Shown here in pieces: positions 32,375 through 41,985 of a DNA stretch of 64,000 bases. The position numbers and the translations under genes were made by a program. Source of the DNA: MKSF01 sp037190225. Its GTDB lineage: Bacteria > Bacteroidota > Bacteroidia > Chitinophagales > Chitinophagaceae. The notes below the pieces were generated by a model. The model was not told the DNA's origin, did not search any database, and worked only from the letters and a program-made list of their open reading frames with translations. The stretch covers positions 1-64,000 of the forward strand of contig JBBCJL010000007.1 of the NCBI GenBank assembly GCA_037190225.1. The letters are read 5' to 3'. The stretch's first letter is position 1. Each line of letters begins with the position of its first letter.

Positions 32375-34999
32375 ATGACAGCTGCTCACATTCGCCAGTT
32401 ATTCCTGGATTTCTTTAAATCCAAAGGTCACCAGATCGTACCGTCTGCTCCCATCGTTATCAAGAACGATCCTACCCTGCTTTTTACCAACGCGGGTATG
32501 AACCAGTTCAAGGATTACTTCCTGGGCAACAGGCAGCCGGCCTTTACCAGGGTGGCAGATACGCAGAAATGCCTGCGGGTAAGCGGTAAGCACAATGACC
32601 TGGAAGAGGTGGGTGTGGATACCTACCACCATACGATGTTCGAAATGCTGGGCAACTGGAGCTTCGGCGACTATTTTAAGGCAGAAGCCATCGCCTGGTC
32701 CTGGGAGCTGCTGACGGAAGTCTATAAGCTGGATAAGGACAGGTTGTACGTGACCGTATTTGAAGGGGATGAAAAGGAGCGCCTGCCTTTTGACCAGGAG
32801 GCTTATGATGAGTGGAAAAAATGGATAGCGGAAGACAGGATCCTGAAAGGCAACAAAAAGGACAATTTCTGGGAAATGGGCGATACGGGTCCCTGTGGCC
32901 CCTGCTCTGAGATCCACGTGGATTGCAGGCCGGATGCCGAAAGGGCGGTTACTGATGGCAAGACCCTGGTCAATGCCGACCATCCCCAGGTGATAGAGAT
33001 ATGGAACAATGTATTTATGGAATTCAACAGGCTGAAAGACGGCAGCCTGCAGCCCCTGCCCGCCAGGCACGTGGACACCGGGATGGGCTTTGAAAGGCTG
33101 GTGCGTGTGATACAGGGCAAAACAAGCAATTACGATACGGATATCTTCACCACGACCATAAAGGTCATAGAGCAGCTCACCGGTAAGCAGTATGATTTCA
33201 GCGACAGCAAGCAGGCGGTAGCCTTCCGTGTGCTTTCCGACCATATACGGGCCATCTCCTTTACCATAGCGGATGGCCAGCTGCCGTCCAATACGGGAGG
33301 CGGCTACGTGATCAGGAGGATACTCCGGAGAGCGGTAAGATATTATTATTCCTGCCTGGACTACAGGCAGCCGCTGCTGCACCAGCTGGTAAGGCATATC
33401 GCGGCACAGTTCGAGCAGGTATTCCCCGAGCTGCACGCGCAGGCGGACTTTGTGGCCCGTGTGATCCGGGAAGAAGAGGAGGCCTTCCTGAAGACCCTGG
33501 AAAAGGGTATCAGGAGGTTTGAAGACTACCTGAAGACCAATAACGGCCGTACCATTGACGGGCAGTTCGCATTTGAATTATATGATACGTATGGTTTCCC
33601 GCTGGACCTGACACAACTGATGGCAACGGAGGTCGGTGCGGCTATTGATACAGAGGGCTTTGATAAGGCTATGGCTGAGCAGAAGAACCGTTCCCGTGCC
33701 GCTACGGCCATTGATACGGAAGACTGGGCAGAAGTACACCCGGTAACGGGCGTCACTTTCGTGGGTTATGATAACCTGACCATAGATACCCGTGTCCATA
33801 AATACAGGAAGGTAAAGGCGAAAGGAAAGGAATTGTACCAGGTAGTGCTGGAAACCACACCGTTCTACGCAGAGAGTGGTGGTCAGGTGGGCGACCAGGG
33901 TGTGCTGGTCTTTGAGGAGGAAGTGATACCCGTGGTGGACACCAAAAAGGAAAACGATCTTATCATACATTTTACAGAGCAGCTGCCTGAAGCTGTCAGC
34001 GCCGTAGTTACGGCCAAGGTGAACGGCGAGCTGCGCCAGCATACGGCCTGTAACCACAGCGCCACCCACCTGATGCACAGCGCGCTCAGGACTATCCTGG
34101 GCAGCCACGTAGTGCAGAAAGGCTCATTGGTGAATGCTGCCGCGCTGCGTTTTGACTTTTCGCATTTTTCCAAGATGACGGATGAGGAGATACGGTCAGT
34201 AGAGCTGCTGGTGAACGAGAAGATCCGGGAAGACATTCCCGTGGTGATAAAGGAAATGTCCAAAGATGAAGCGGTGGAGATGGGAGCGATGGCGCTTTTC
34301 GGCGAAAAATACGGTGACAGGGTAAGGGTCGTCATCATAGACCCTGCCTATTCCATAGAATTGTGCGGCGGAACGCATATCGGCAGGACCGGCGAGATCG
34401 GACTGTTCAAGATAACGGCAGAAAGCGCAGTGGCGGCAGGTGTGAGAAGGATCGAAGCGCTTACGGGCGCCGGTGCTTTGGAATACGTGCTGGATAAAGT
34501 AACGGAAAGCAGGATCATTGCCGAGCAGCTGAAAGCAAAAAGCCCCGTTCAGGCCGTGGTAAAGCTCATGGCAGATAAAAGCCTGCTGGAAAAGAAAGCG
34601 GAAGCGCTGGAATCCAGGATCATTGCGCAGGAAGCCCGGCAGTATATCAGCGACTTTGAAACGATACCGCAGGAGGGACCCGCTGTTCACTTCCTGGGTA
34701 AGAAAGTAGCGGCTGATAACCCGGATGTGCTCAAAAGGCTGGCGAACGAGCTGAAAAACCTGCAGGAGAACGCGGTAGTGGTGCTCACAGCCGTGATCCA
34801 GGATAAGCCTGCAGTAGCCATAGCGATAGATGATGCGCTGGTGAGCAGCCGGGGACTGGATGCCGGTAAGATGATCCGGCAGCACATTGCCGACCTGATC
34901 AAAGGCGGCGGCGGCGGTCAGAAAGGCCTGGCGACCGCGGGCGGGCAGGTGACAGACCGGCTGGATGAGGTAGCAGGCGTGATAAAGGCCTTGATCTGA
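32375..34999 (+). CDS. alaS: Alanine--tRNA ligase
   Basis: 874 aa from ATG 32375 (MTAAHIRQLFLDFFKSKGH, the standard N-terminus; the open frame has an upstream ATG at 32345 adding ten hydrophobic residues). Class II catalytic core, editing domain with the zinc-binding HSATHLMH block (about residues 560-567) and CGGTH (about 665), and the C-Ala domain ending GGGGGQKGLATAGGQV. Charges tRNA-Ala and clears mischarged Ser/Gly. Length is normal for bacteria. Confidence 0.98.
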   Translation: MTAAHIRQLFLDFFKSKGHQIVPSAPIVIKNDPTLLFTNAGMNQFKDYFLGNRQPAFTRVADTQKCLRVSGKHNDLEEVGVDTYHHTMFEMLGNWSFGDYFKAEAIAWSWELLTEVYKLDKDRLYVTVFEGDEKERLPFDQEAYDEWKKWIAEDRILKGNKKDNFWEMGDTGPCGPCSEIHVDCRPDAERAVTDGKTLVNADHPQVIEIWNNVFMEFNRLKDGSLQPLPARHVDTGMGFERLVRVIQGKTSNYDTDIFTTTIKVIEQLTGKQYDFSDSKQAVAFRVLSDHIRAISFTIADGQLPSNTGGGYVIRRILRRAVRYYYSCLDYRQPLLHQLVRHIAAQFEQVFPELHAQADFVARVIREEEEAFLKTLEKGIRRFEDYLKTNNGRTIDGQFAFELYDTYGFPLDLTQLMATEVGAAIDTEGFDKAMAEQKNRSRAATAIDTEDWAEVHPVTGVTFVGYDNLTIDTRVHKYRKVKAKGKELYQVVLETTPFYAESGGQVGDQGVLVFEEEVIPVVDTKKENDLIIHFTEQLPEAVSAVVTAKVNGELRQHTACNHSATHLMHSALRTILGSHVVQKGSLVNAAALRFDFSHFSKMTDEEIRSVELLVNEKIREDIPVVIKEMSKDEAVEMGAMALFGEKYGDRVRVVIIDPAYSIELCGGTHIGRTGEIGLFKITAESAVAAGVRRIEALTGAGALEYVLDKVTESRIIAEQLKAKSPVQAVVKLMADKSLLEKKAEALESRIIAQEARQYISDFETIPQEGPAVHFLGKKVAADNPDVLKRLANELKNLQENAVVVLTAVIQDKPAVAIAIDDALVSSRGLDAGKMIRQHIADLIKGGGGGQKGLATAGGQVTDRLDEVAGVIKALI

Positions 35000-35025
35000 T
35001 ACACAACATGGAGAGCGTCTGAAAA

Positions 35026-35125
35026 GTAAGCAGTCATTCCGGCTGTAACGTAGCGGATGGAGATATCTCACAATTGGATATCCGTTTTTATTACATCTCG
35101 CCCGGCATGACAGGCTTTTCAGGCA
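35026..35125. repeat. Dispersed GTCATTCCG-type repeat, copy 1
   Basis: The minus-strand reading GAGATATCTCCATCCGCTA ... GGAATGAC is very similar to 44235-44262 and, more distantly, 56309-56334. It fills most of the gap between alaS and mqnD. Likely a small intergenic repeat family. Confidence 0.5.
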
Positions 35126-35150
35126 CCTGCTCCTATTCTTAAGATATGAC

Positions 35151-36002
35151 ATGAGAACCTATACGATTGCATTCAGTCCCTGCCCTAACGATACGTTCAT
35201 CTTTGATGCGATGGTGCACCGGAAGATCGACACGGGCGACCTGCGGTTTGAGTATATCCTCGAGGATGTGGAAACACTCAACCGCCGGGCTATGGAAGGC
35301 CGGTATGATATCTCCAAGATCAGCTACAGCGTATTGTCCCAATTGCTGGACAGCTACCGGCTGCTCCGGTCCGGCAGTGCGCTGGGAAGGGGAGTGGGGC
35401 CCCTGCTGCTGACCAGGGAGCCCCTGCCGGCAGGGACGGATATCGCCGCTTTCCTCCAACAGGCCAGGATAGCCATTCCCGGCCGGTGGACCACGGCCAA
35501 TTTTTTGCTGAACAGCGCTTTTCCGGATGCGCAGCGCAGGGAAGTGGTGCTGTTCAGCGAAATAGAGCAGGCCCTGCTGGACGGTAAATATGACGCGGGG
35601 CTCGTGATCCATGAAAGCCGCTTTACTTATGCGGAAAGAGGGCTGCACTGCCTGATGGATATGGGGCAATGGTGGGAAGCCGGTACCGGTATGCCGATCC
35701 CTTTGGGGGGCATCGTGCTGAAAAAGGAAATACCGGCGGAAGATGCCCGGCAGATAGAAACGCTGATCAGGGCGTCCGTACAATATGCCTGGGAGCATTA
35801 CCCCGCGCTGGGTGAATTTATAACCCGGAACGCTCAGGAAATGAGCGAGGAGGTTATGCGAAAGCATATAGAGCTGTATGTAAATGCTTATTCCCTGGAC
35901 CTGGGGCGGGAAGGCCGCGCGGTAGTTACGGATATGATAGAAAAAGCAAAGCTGGCGGGCCTGTGCAAGGCAGATGCGGTCCTGGAATGGGCAGCTGATT
36001 AA
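35151..36002 (+). CDS. mqnD: 1,4-dihydroxy-6-naphthoate synthase (menaquinone, futalosine pathway)
   Basis: 283 aa periplasmic-binding-protein-like fold enzyme. Diagnostic N-terminus FSPCPNDTFIFDAMVHRKID and the blocks SKISYSVL, GVGPLLLTREPL and HESRFTYAERGL are typical of MqnD, which converts cyclic dehypoxanthine futalosine to 1,4-dihydroxy-6-naphthoate. Shows that the organism makes menaquinone by the futalosine route; the quinone would also be the acceptor of the SQR in this window. Other mqn genes are not adjacent. Confidence 0.93.
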   Translation: MRTYTIAFSPCPNDTFIFDAMVHRKIDTGDLRFEYILEDVETLNRRAMEGRYDISKISYSVLSQLLDSYRLLRSGSALGRGVGPLLLTREPLPAGTDIAAFLQQARIAIPGRWTTANFLLNSAFPDAQRREVVLFSEIEQALLDGKYDAGLVIHESRFTYAERGLHCLMDMGQWWEAGTGMPIPLGGIVLKKEIPAEDARQIETLIRASVQYAWEHYPALGEFITRNAQEMSEEVMRKHIELYVNAYSLDLGREGRAVVTDMIEKAKLAGLCKADAVLEWAAD

Positions 36003-36065
36003 AAGCGTCTATGTTAAATTTATATATCAATAAATAAAATCAATTCTTGTTTATACAATAATATT

Positions 36066-36073
36066 TATATTTG
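36066..36073 (+). promoter_or_regulatory. -7 element of the YceI gene promoter
   Basis: TATATTTG, exact TAnnTTTG, in an AT-rich leader 32 bases before the start; a TTG at 36047 may serve as the upstream element though the spacing is a little short. Confidence 0.5.
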
Positions 36074-36105
36074 CACAGTCATTCAAAAATATAATTCAAA
36101 TCCAT

Positions 36106-36771
36106 ATGAAAAAGTTACAATTATCTATTGCTGCTCTGGCCCTGATGTTCGCTGTATCATGCGGTAACAACGCGGAAAGCACTAAAGTGGAAGCCGGTGA
36201 AGCCCAGAAAACTGAAGAGGTAGCTGCAACTGCCGCTACTTACACCGTAGACAATGCTGCTACAAAGATCCAGTGGAAAGGCTCTAAAGCTATCGGCGGC
36301 GGTCATGAAGGAACGATCGCTTTAAAAGAAGGTTCTATCGTTAACGTGGAAGGCGGTAAGGTAGTAGGCGGTAAATTCATCTTCGACTTCAATACCCTGA
36401 CCCCTACAGACATCCAGGGTGAAAAAGCCGATCAGCTGAAAGGTCACCTCCTGGCTGATGATTTCCTGGGCGCTACGGCACATCCTGAAGGACATTTTGT
36501 GATCACCGGTGTTACTGAAGGTGCGCCTGCTGATTCCAAGCTGGCCGGTGCCACCCATACCATTACAGGTAACCTGACCTTAAAAGGACAGGAGCACAGC
36601 ATTACTTTCCCTGCTATCATCACTGTAACTGAAACTTCTGTTAATGCAAAATCCGAGCTGTATTTTGACAGGACACAATGGGGTATCAACTACGAGTCTG
36701 ATGCAAGTGTGAAAGATAAATTCATCAATAAGGAGATCGAGCTGAAATTAGATATTACAGCTAAGAAATAA
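36106..36771 (+). CDS. YceI family lipoprotein
   Basis: 221 aa. Lipobox Cys at 19 (ALALMFAVSC), a Glu/Ala-rich linker, then the YceI lipocalin-like domain (YTVDNAATKIQWKGSKAIGG, HLLADDFLGATAHPEGHFVI, LTLKGQEHSITFPAII). Members bind isoprenoid or other hydrophobic molecules in the periplasm. A strong terminator follows directly. Confidence 0.93.
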   Translation: MKKLQLSIAALALMFAVSCGNNAESTKVEAGEAQKTEEVAATAATYTVDNAATKIQWKGSKAIGGGHEGTIALKEGSIVNVEGGKVVGGKFIFDFNTLTPTDIQGEKADQLKGHLLADDFLGATAHPEGHFVITGVTEGAPADSKLAGATHTITGNLTLKGQEHSITFPAIITVTETSVNAKSELYFDRTQWGINYESDASVKDKFINKEIELKLDITAKK

Positions 36772-36798
36772 TATATATACAGGGGAAGGTATATATAG

Positions 36799-36828
36799 AG
36801 CTCCGGTCGTAAGACCGGAGCTTTTTTT
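36799..36828 (+). terminator. Terminator after the YceI gene
   Basis: AGCTCCGGTC (36799-36808), loop GTAA, GACCGGAGCT (36813-36822), then a run of seven T. Textbook rho-independent terminator. Confidence 0.93.
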
Positions 36829-36884
36829 ACTTCTTACAGGAGATATGCCGGGAAGCCATTCTCTTATGGACGGCTGCCGGGTGG

Positions 36885-37631
36885 TTATTGTTTGTTGCCG
36901 AATACCTTTTTAAGCAGGTTGGTCACCTGGGCGGCGGGGTCTTTCCGTATTTTGGACTCTTCCTGCGCTATGGTAAGGAAAAGCCCCTGCAGCGCTTTGG
37001 AGGTCACATACCCTGTCAGGTCGGGGTTGACCTTCTGTATCATTGGCAGCCTGTTGTAAGCCGTAAATACTTTATTCCAGGCCGTGACCGCACCCACTTT
37101 ATTCAGGGAATTATTAATGGTCGGGCGGAAAGCATTGGTCAGCGAGGTGGTCGTGGTGCGCTCCAGGTACTGGGTAGCAGCATTGTCCGCGCCGCGCAGG
37201 ATGCCTACGGCATCAGTGATGGACATGGAGGTGATGGCATTCACAAATATAGGCGCTGCCTGCCGGGAAGCGTCTTCCGCAGCCCGGTTGAGCTTCAGGA
37301 TGGCATCGTCCACAAGGCTGCCCATCCCGACATTCCTCAGGGCGGTCTCCACTCTTCTCACCTCTTCGGGCAGCATGATCTTAACGAGGGGATTACCGAA
37401 AAATCCGTTGGTGGCTGACAGCTTGTTGGAAGCATTCTGTGCTCCTATCGTAAGGGCTTCCTTCAGGCCTGAAGCGATCTCGCTGCTGGACAGGGAAGAA
37501 GCGCCCGGGCCTGTTCCTTTGCTGCCGCTGAAAATATCTCCGAGCCTGAATGACTGTGCATACAGCCCTGATGCGGGAAGGGCAGCCGTGCCCAGCAGTA
37601 AGGCTCCTGCTATTATAGAACGCAATTTCAT
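36885..37631 (-). CDS. DUF4197 domain protein, exported
   Basis: 248 aa with signal peptide (MKLRSIIAGALLLGTAALPASGLYAQ). The body matches the DUF4197 family (ASGLKEALTIGAQNASNKLS, MLPEEVRRVETALRNVGMG, AVGILRGADNAATQYLERTT, MIQKVNPDLTGYVTSKALQGLF). Probably periplasmic, helical; function unknown. Confidence 0.92.
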   Translation of the reverse strand: MKLRSIIAGALLLGTAALPASGLYAQSFRLGDIFSGSKGTGPGASSLSSSEIASGLKEALTIGAQNASNKLSATNGFFGNPLVKIMLPEEVRRVETALRNVGMGSLVDDAILKLNRAAEDASRQAAPIFVNAITSMSITDAVGILRGADNAATQYLERTTTTSLTNAFRPTINNSLNKVGAVTAWNKVFTAYNRLPMIQKVNPDLTGYVTSKALQGLFLTIAQEESKIRKDPAAQVTNLLKKVFGNKQ

Positions 37632-37686
37632 TGTATTAATGATTTAGTTGTTGTTGATTAGATAGTCCCGGCGCCCGAAAGTTTAA

Positions 37687-38142
37687 TTACTCCCAGGTAT
37701 CCAGTATCTGGCGGGCGTGATCTTTGGTATCTACCTTTGTGATGATATGCTCGATAATGCCCTGCTCATTGATCAGGAAGGTGGTCCTGCTGGTGCCCAT
37801 ATACTCTTTGCCCATGAATTTCTTAAGTCCCCACACTTGGTAGTCATTCACGATCTTCTGATCGGTATCCGCCACCAGCGGGAAATTCAGCCGGTACTTA
37901 TCCTCGAATTTCTTATGGCTTTTTTCGTCATCCACGCTGACGCCTATGACCGCGATGCCACGGGAGGTAAGGGCCTCGGTATTATCTCTCAGGTTGCAGG
38001 CCTGTGCCGTACATCCCGGCGTATTGTCCTTGGGATAAAAGTAAAGCGCTATCTTTTGTCCCATATAATCTTCCAGCTGTATCGTGTTCCCGTTCTGGTC
38101 CGTAGCCTTGAACCCGGGTGCTTTGTCTCCTTGTTGTAACAT
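37687..38142 (-). CDS. bcp: Thioredoxin-dependent thiol peroxidase (Bcp/PrxQ)
   Basis: 151 aa peroxiredoxin. Peroxidatic Cys 44 in DNTPGCTAQACNLRD and a resolving Cys at 49 five residues later, the PrxQ pattern. Detoxifies hydroperoxides in the cytoplasm using thioredoxin. It is divergent, with a 137-base gap, from a glutathione-peroxidase-type gene, so the two peroxidases may share control. Confidence 0.96.
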   Translation of the reverse strand: MLQQGDKAPGFKATDQNGNTIQLEDYMGQKIALYFYPKDNTPGCTAQACNLRDNTEALTSRGIAVIGVSVDDEKSHKKFEDKYRLNFPLVADTDQKIVNDYQVWGLKKFMGKEYMGTSRTTFLINEQGIIEHIITKVDTKDHARQILDTWE

Positions 38143-38279
38143 ATGACGGGTATTGAAAGGTGATATAATTTAGTAAAAATAAGTTATTATCGGTATTTTT
38201 GAAACAAAACACGCCCGGATAATATTATAGTACAGGTGCATCTACCTGCATCAGAACGTTTAAATCATATTGTTTTACT

Positions 38280-38831
38280 ATGAAATATGTAATGTTAATT
38301 ATGAGCTTCTTTTCTTTTTTCTCCTCCTGCAAAGCCCAGGATAAGACCGCCGTTCCCGCTTCCATCTACGACTTTAAGGTGGAAGGCCTGTCGGGCGGCA
38401 CGATCAATTTTGCCGACTTCAAAGGGAAAAAGATACTGATCGTGAATACCGCGTCCAAATGCGGGCTGACACCACAGTATGAAGGCCTGGAAAAGCTGTA
38501 CCAGCAGTATAAGGACCGGCTGGTGATCGTGGGCTTTCCTGCCAATAACTTTATGAGCCAGGAGCCCGGCAGCAATGAGGATATTGCCACCTTCTGCCAG
38601 AAGAATTACGGTGTGAGCTTCCCTATGGCGGCCAAAATATCGGTAAAGGGCAAGACCATGGCGCCTATTTACCAATGGCTGACCAATAAGGATTACAATC
38701 ACCTGAAGAACAGCTCCGTTTCCTGGAACTTCCAGAAATACCTGATCAATGAGAAAGGAGAGCTGGTGGAGGTCTTCTCCCCGCGCACCGCGCCGGATGC
38801 CGAAGAGATCAAAAAAGCTATTGAACAGTAA
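38280..38831 (+). CDS. Glutathione peroxidase family protein, exported
   Basis: 183 aa. Short lipoprotein-like signal (SFFSFFSSC, Cys 17). Active-site Cys 61 in NTASKCGLTPQYEGLE, then VIVGFPANNFMSQEPGSNEDI (Gln) and SVSWNFQKYLI (Trp/Asn), the complete GPx tetrad. Cys instead of selenocysteine, so more likely thioredoxin-dependent. Probably acts in the periplasm. Confidence 0.94.
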   Translation: MKYVMLIMSFFSFFSSCKAQDKTAVPASIYDFKVEGLSGGTINFADFKGKKILIVNTASKCGLTPQYEGLEKLYQQYKDRLVIVGFPANNFMSQEPGSNEDIATFCQKNYGVSFPMAAKISVKGKTMAPIYQWLTNKDYNHLKNSSVSWNFQKYLINEKGELVEVFSPRTAPDAEEIKKAIEQ

Positions 38832-39030
38832 AATGGCTGTCTGGAATTAATCAGCAACCCTGTCATATCGGGCTAAGCCGGAATATTGACAGGGTTGCTG
38901 ATTCATACATATCACATTCGACATGCTCAATGTAGCCATATTAAGAGGCTTTCAGCCAGCCTTATTCTTCTTTTAAGTAACTGTTGTACGTTTTGTTCCG
39001 TTGCCGGTGCTTCACCAATAGCCGGTCAGC

Positions 39031-39516
39031 TTATTGCCTGTTATCGGACTCTGCCGCTACGCTGTCGTCATCCCGGATGGGCAGTATCTCTTCTTCGATA
39101 AAGGCGTCATTACCGCCGCTCAGGCTGTCCAGGGAGGAGATATCTATCCGGTAGCGCGGCTTGCCATCCTCATCTTCCAGCTTCAGTATCCTCAATGCGG
39201 GGAATATCTGGAAATCCGGCTCGGTAGTGTAATAGACGATATAGGTGGAATCCGTTTCCTGAACCGTTCTGGTAATATTTATCTTCAGCTTGCCTACGTT
39301 TTCCTGCTTGACCTCGTCCGGGATATCTTTGGTCCTGGCATCCATGATATTGAGTATGCTCCAGGTATTCCGGGTGCTGAGGCTTTTGGCCATCTCAAAA
39401 TCGTAATTGTACAGGCTGTTCAGGAACTTGGCAGCGGTCTGTTCGGGTGTATTGGGATTCTTACATGCTGTCAGCATACATAGTAACAGCAATATCCATT
39501 GTCCGGCTGATCTCAT
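39031..39516 (-). CDS. Lipoprotein, DUF4878-like
   Basis: 161 aa. Lipobox Cys at 18 (LLCMLTAC). The region after the anchor (TPEQTAAKFLNSLYNYDFEMAKSLST) and the strand-rich rest resemble small NTF2-like/DUF4878 lipoproteins. The acidic C-terminus is unusual. Function unknown. Confidence 0.7.
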   Translation of the reverse strand: MRSAGQWILLLLCMLTACKNPNTPEQTAAKFLNSLYNYDFEMAKSLSTRNTWSILNIMDARTKDIPDEVKQENVGKLKINITRTVQETDSTYIVYYTTEPDFQIFPALRILKLEDEDGKPRYRIDISSLDSLSGGNDAFIEEEILPIRDDDSVAAESDNRQ

Positions 39517-39600
39517 ATCATTACAGGATGTAAGGTTTAATTTATATTCAAAGGTATAAATAAATTACGGAGCCCGGTATGGCCCGGTATTAATGCAGGG

Positions 39601-39634
39601 AAAAAGCCTTACCCGTTACCGGACAAGGCTTTTT
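39601..39634 (-). terminator. Terminator after paaZ
   Basis: AAAAAGCCTT (39601-39610) and AAGGCTTTTT (39625-39634) form a 10-bp stem with T run on the minus strand. Confidence 0.8.
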
Positions 39635-39642
39635 ATATCATA

Positions 39643-41718
39643 TTATTGCTCGAGCGTCTTTACCATCGTCAGGATGGTAGCTACGCCTACCAGCGGATCT
39701 TCGGTATCATCATCCAGCATTTCCACCAGCCATTTCACGATACCCCTTTTGATAAGGGAACGCGGGTTTTCCGGGTCCGGGGTGGTATCATTCGGCAGCT
39801 TCTGCTTGCAGGTGAACCTGATATGTATGTTGGCGCCGGGATAAACGGGCTTGGTAAATCTCAGCTCGTCAATGCCGTAATTGAGCAGCACGGGGTTCAT
39901 TTCGTAGCTGTCCACGAACAGGCCCGCGGCAACGCTCATGATAAAATACCCGTGTGCCACCTGCTGGTCGAACATGGTGCCGCTAAAATCGGTATCCGTT
40001 TTATGCGCATAGAAATTATCGCCGCTCAGTGCCGCAAACCGGTCGATATCCTCGCTAGTGATCAGCCGCTTTTCCGTTACGATCTGGTCACCGATATGCA
40101 GCTCTTCATAATGTTTTTTGAAAGGATGTATGCCGGGGTCACGGCCTTTGGCGCCCTGCTGGAACACATTGGTAATGGCTGTGATGGTCGTAGGCGAACC
40201 TTGGATGGCGGTACGCTGCATATAGTGCAGGATACCCCTGATGCCGCCCATTTCCTCGCCGCCGCCCGCACGGCCGGGACCGCCATGTACCAGCATCGGC
40301 ATCGGTGAGCCGTGGCCGGTGGACTCTCTGGCACAATCCCTGTTCAGTACCAGGATACGCCCATGGGAGGTCGCGGCTTCCAGCGTATAATCCCGCGCCA
40401 GCCTGTCGTCATAGGTGATAAAGGAGCTGACCAGCGAGCCTTTGCCCATAGCGGCCAGCTCAATGGCCTCATCCAGCGTTTTATAAGGCATCAGGGTGCT
40501 TACAGGGCCGAACGCTTCAATCTCGTGCGCGGCCGTATTGTGAAAAGGATCATTGTTCAGGAATACCACAGGTGGCAGGAACGCGCCTTTTTCCCGGTCA
40601 GCGCCTACCACTTCAAAATTCTGCAGGTCGCCTATCACGATCTCCTGCGATGCTTTCAGCTGTTCTATCTTAGCCAGCACATCATCCCGCTGCTGCAGGC
40701 CTGCCAGTGCGCCCATCCGTACGCCTTCCACGGAAGGGTCGCCGATGGTGGCGCTTGCCAGGCGCTTGGCCAGGGCTTCCTGTACAGGGCTGACCAGGTG
40801 CTCCGGTACGATCATACGCCGTACAGCGGTACACTTCTGCCCGGCCTTGGTGGTGATCTCACGGGCTACTTCCTTAATATAAATATCAAACTCGGGCATA
40901 TCCGGCGTCACATCGGCTCCCAATACGGACGCGTTCAGGGAGTCGGCCTCCATATTGAACGGTACGGCTTCGTCTATCAGTCGCTGGGTGGCTTTCAGCA
41001 TTCTGCCGGTATGCGCGGAACCGGTAAAGGTCACCACGTCGCCGTTCTTCACGTGGTCCAGTATGCCCCTTGCAGAACCCACCAGCAACTGCAGCGCGCC
41101 TTCAGGCAGGATACCGGAGGCTATGATATCCTGTACTACCGCTTCGGTCAGGAAAGAGGTCACCTGTGCCGGCTTGACGATGGCAGGCATACCGGCCATC
41201 AGGTTAACGGCTATCTTTTCCAGCATCCCCCATACCGGGAAGTTATAGGCATTGATATGGATGGCTATCCCCGGTTTGGGCACCATAATGTGATGACCGA
41301 TAAAGGAACCGCCGCGTGACAGCTTGGCAATGTCGCCGTCAATATAGAACGGTTCATCGGGTAGTTGCCGGCGCAGGGACGCGTTGGTGAAGAGGTTACC
41401 GAAGCCGCCTTCGATATCCACCCAGCTGTCGGCTTTGGTAGCGCCGGTATACGCGGAAATGGCATAATATTTGTCTTTCCGGGCCTGCAGGTAAATGGCC
41501 AGGTCCTTCAGCATCCTGCCCCGCTCGTGGAAGGTCATTTTGCGCAATACCTTACCGCCTGTTTTCCGGCCGTACTCCAGGGCCGCTGCAAAATCCACAT
41601 CCACGCTGTCAGCTATATATAAAGGTTCGCCTGTAATGGAGTTGTACAATACCTCTCCTTTGTCGGTGGAGGGTATCCACTGCCCCAGGGCGTAGTTATT
41701 CAGTTTTTGTAATGACAT
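39643..41718 (-). CDS. paaZ: Phenylacetic acid degradation bifunctional protein PaaZ
   Basis: 691 aa. N-terminal aldehyde dehydrogenase domain (about 1-520) with the nucleophile in AGQKCTAVRRMIVPE, then a C-terminal MaoC-like hydratase domain (about 540-685; FAALSGDNFYAHKTDTDFSG). PaaZ opens the oxepin-CoA ring and oxidises the resulting semialdehyde in the phenylacetyl-CoA pathway. No other paa genes are within this window; the gene appears to be transcribed alone. Confidence 0.95.
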   Translation of the reverse strand: MSLQKLNNYALGQWIPSTDKGEVLYNSITGEPLYIADSVDVDFAAALEYGRKTGGKVLRKMTFHERGRMLKDLAIYLQARKDKYYAISAYTGATKADSWVDIEGGFGNLFTNASLRRQLPDEPFYIDGDIAKLSRGGSFIGHHIMVPKPGIAIHINAYNFPVWGMLEKIAVNLMAGMPAIVKPAQVTSFLTEAVVQDIIASGILPEGALQLLVGSARGILDHVKNGDVVTFTGSAHTGRMLKATQRLIDEAVPFNMEADSLNASVLGADVTPDMPEFDIYIKEVAREITTKAGQKCTAVRRMIVPEHLVSPVQEALAKRLASATIGDPSVEGVRMGALAGLQQRDDVLAKIEQLKASQEIVIGDLQNFEVVGADREKGAFLPPVVFLNNDPFHNTAAHEIEAFGPVSTLMPYKTLDEAIELAAMGKGSLVSSFITYDDRLARDYTLEAATSHGRILVLNRDCARESTGHGSPMPMLVHGGPGRAGGGEEMGGIRGILHYMQRTAIQGSPTTITAITNVFQQGAKGRDPGIHPFKKHYEELHIGDQIVTEKRLITSEDIDRFAALSGDNFYAHKTDTDFSGTMFDQQVAHGYFIMSVAAGLFVDSYEMNPVLLNYGIDELRFTKPVYPGANIHIRFTCKQKLPNDTTPDPENPRSLIKRGIVKWLVEMLDDDTEDPLVGVATILTMVKTLEQ

Positions 41719-41985
41719 ATCTTAATGATTTGCTTATAGTAAGAGTAAGTAGCAAATTTAATGAATATAGTTTTAAAACGGGTGTGAAGGGGTGATTAGA
41801 CTGAAAGTGGTAATATGTGCTTAATGACTTCATCTATTGTTAATGTGATTGTGTAAATTTTAGAGTGTCTGATTATTACAAATGGTATTTAAACTCAAAA
41901 TTCCCTAGATTTGGTTAGCGCAGAGCAAAAGAACGCTAAACTTTATGTGTTTAACGCAAATTGGTACTTTAAGTGGACTTAAAGA

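Noticed and set aside
32399..33436. 345-aa open frame antisense to alaS
   Set aside because: Shadow of the conserved alaS gene; no start context or domain.
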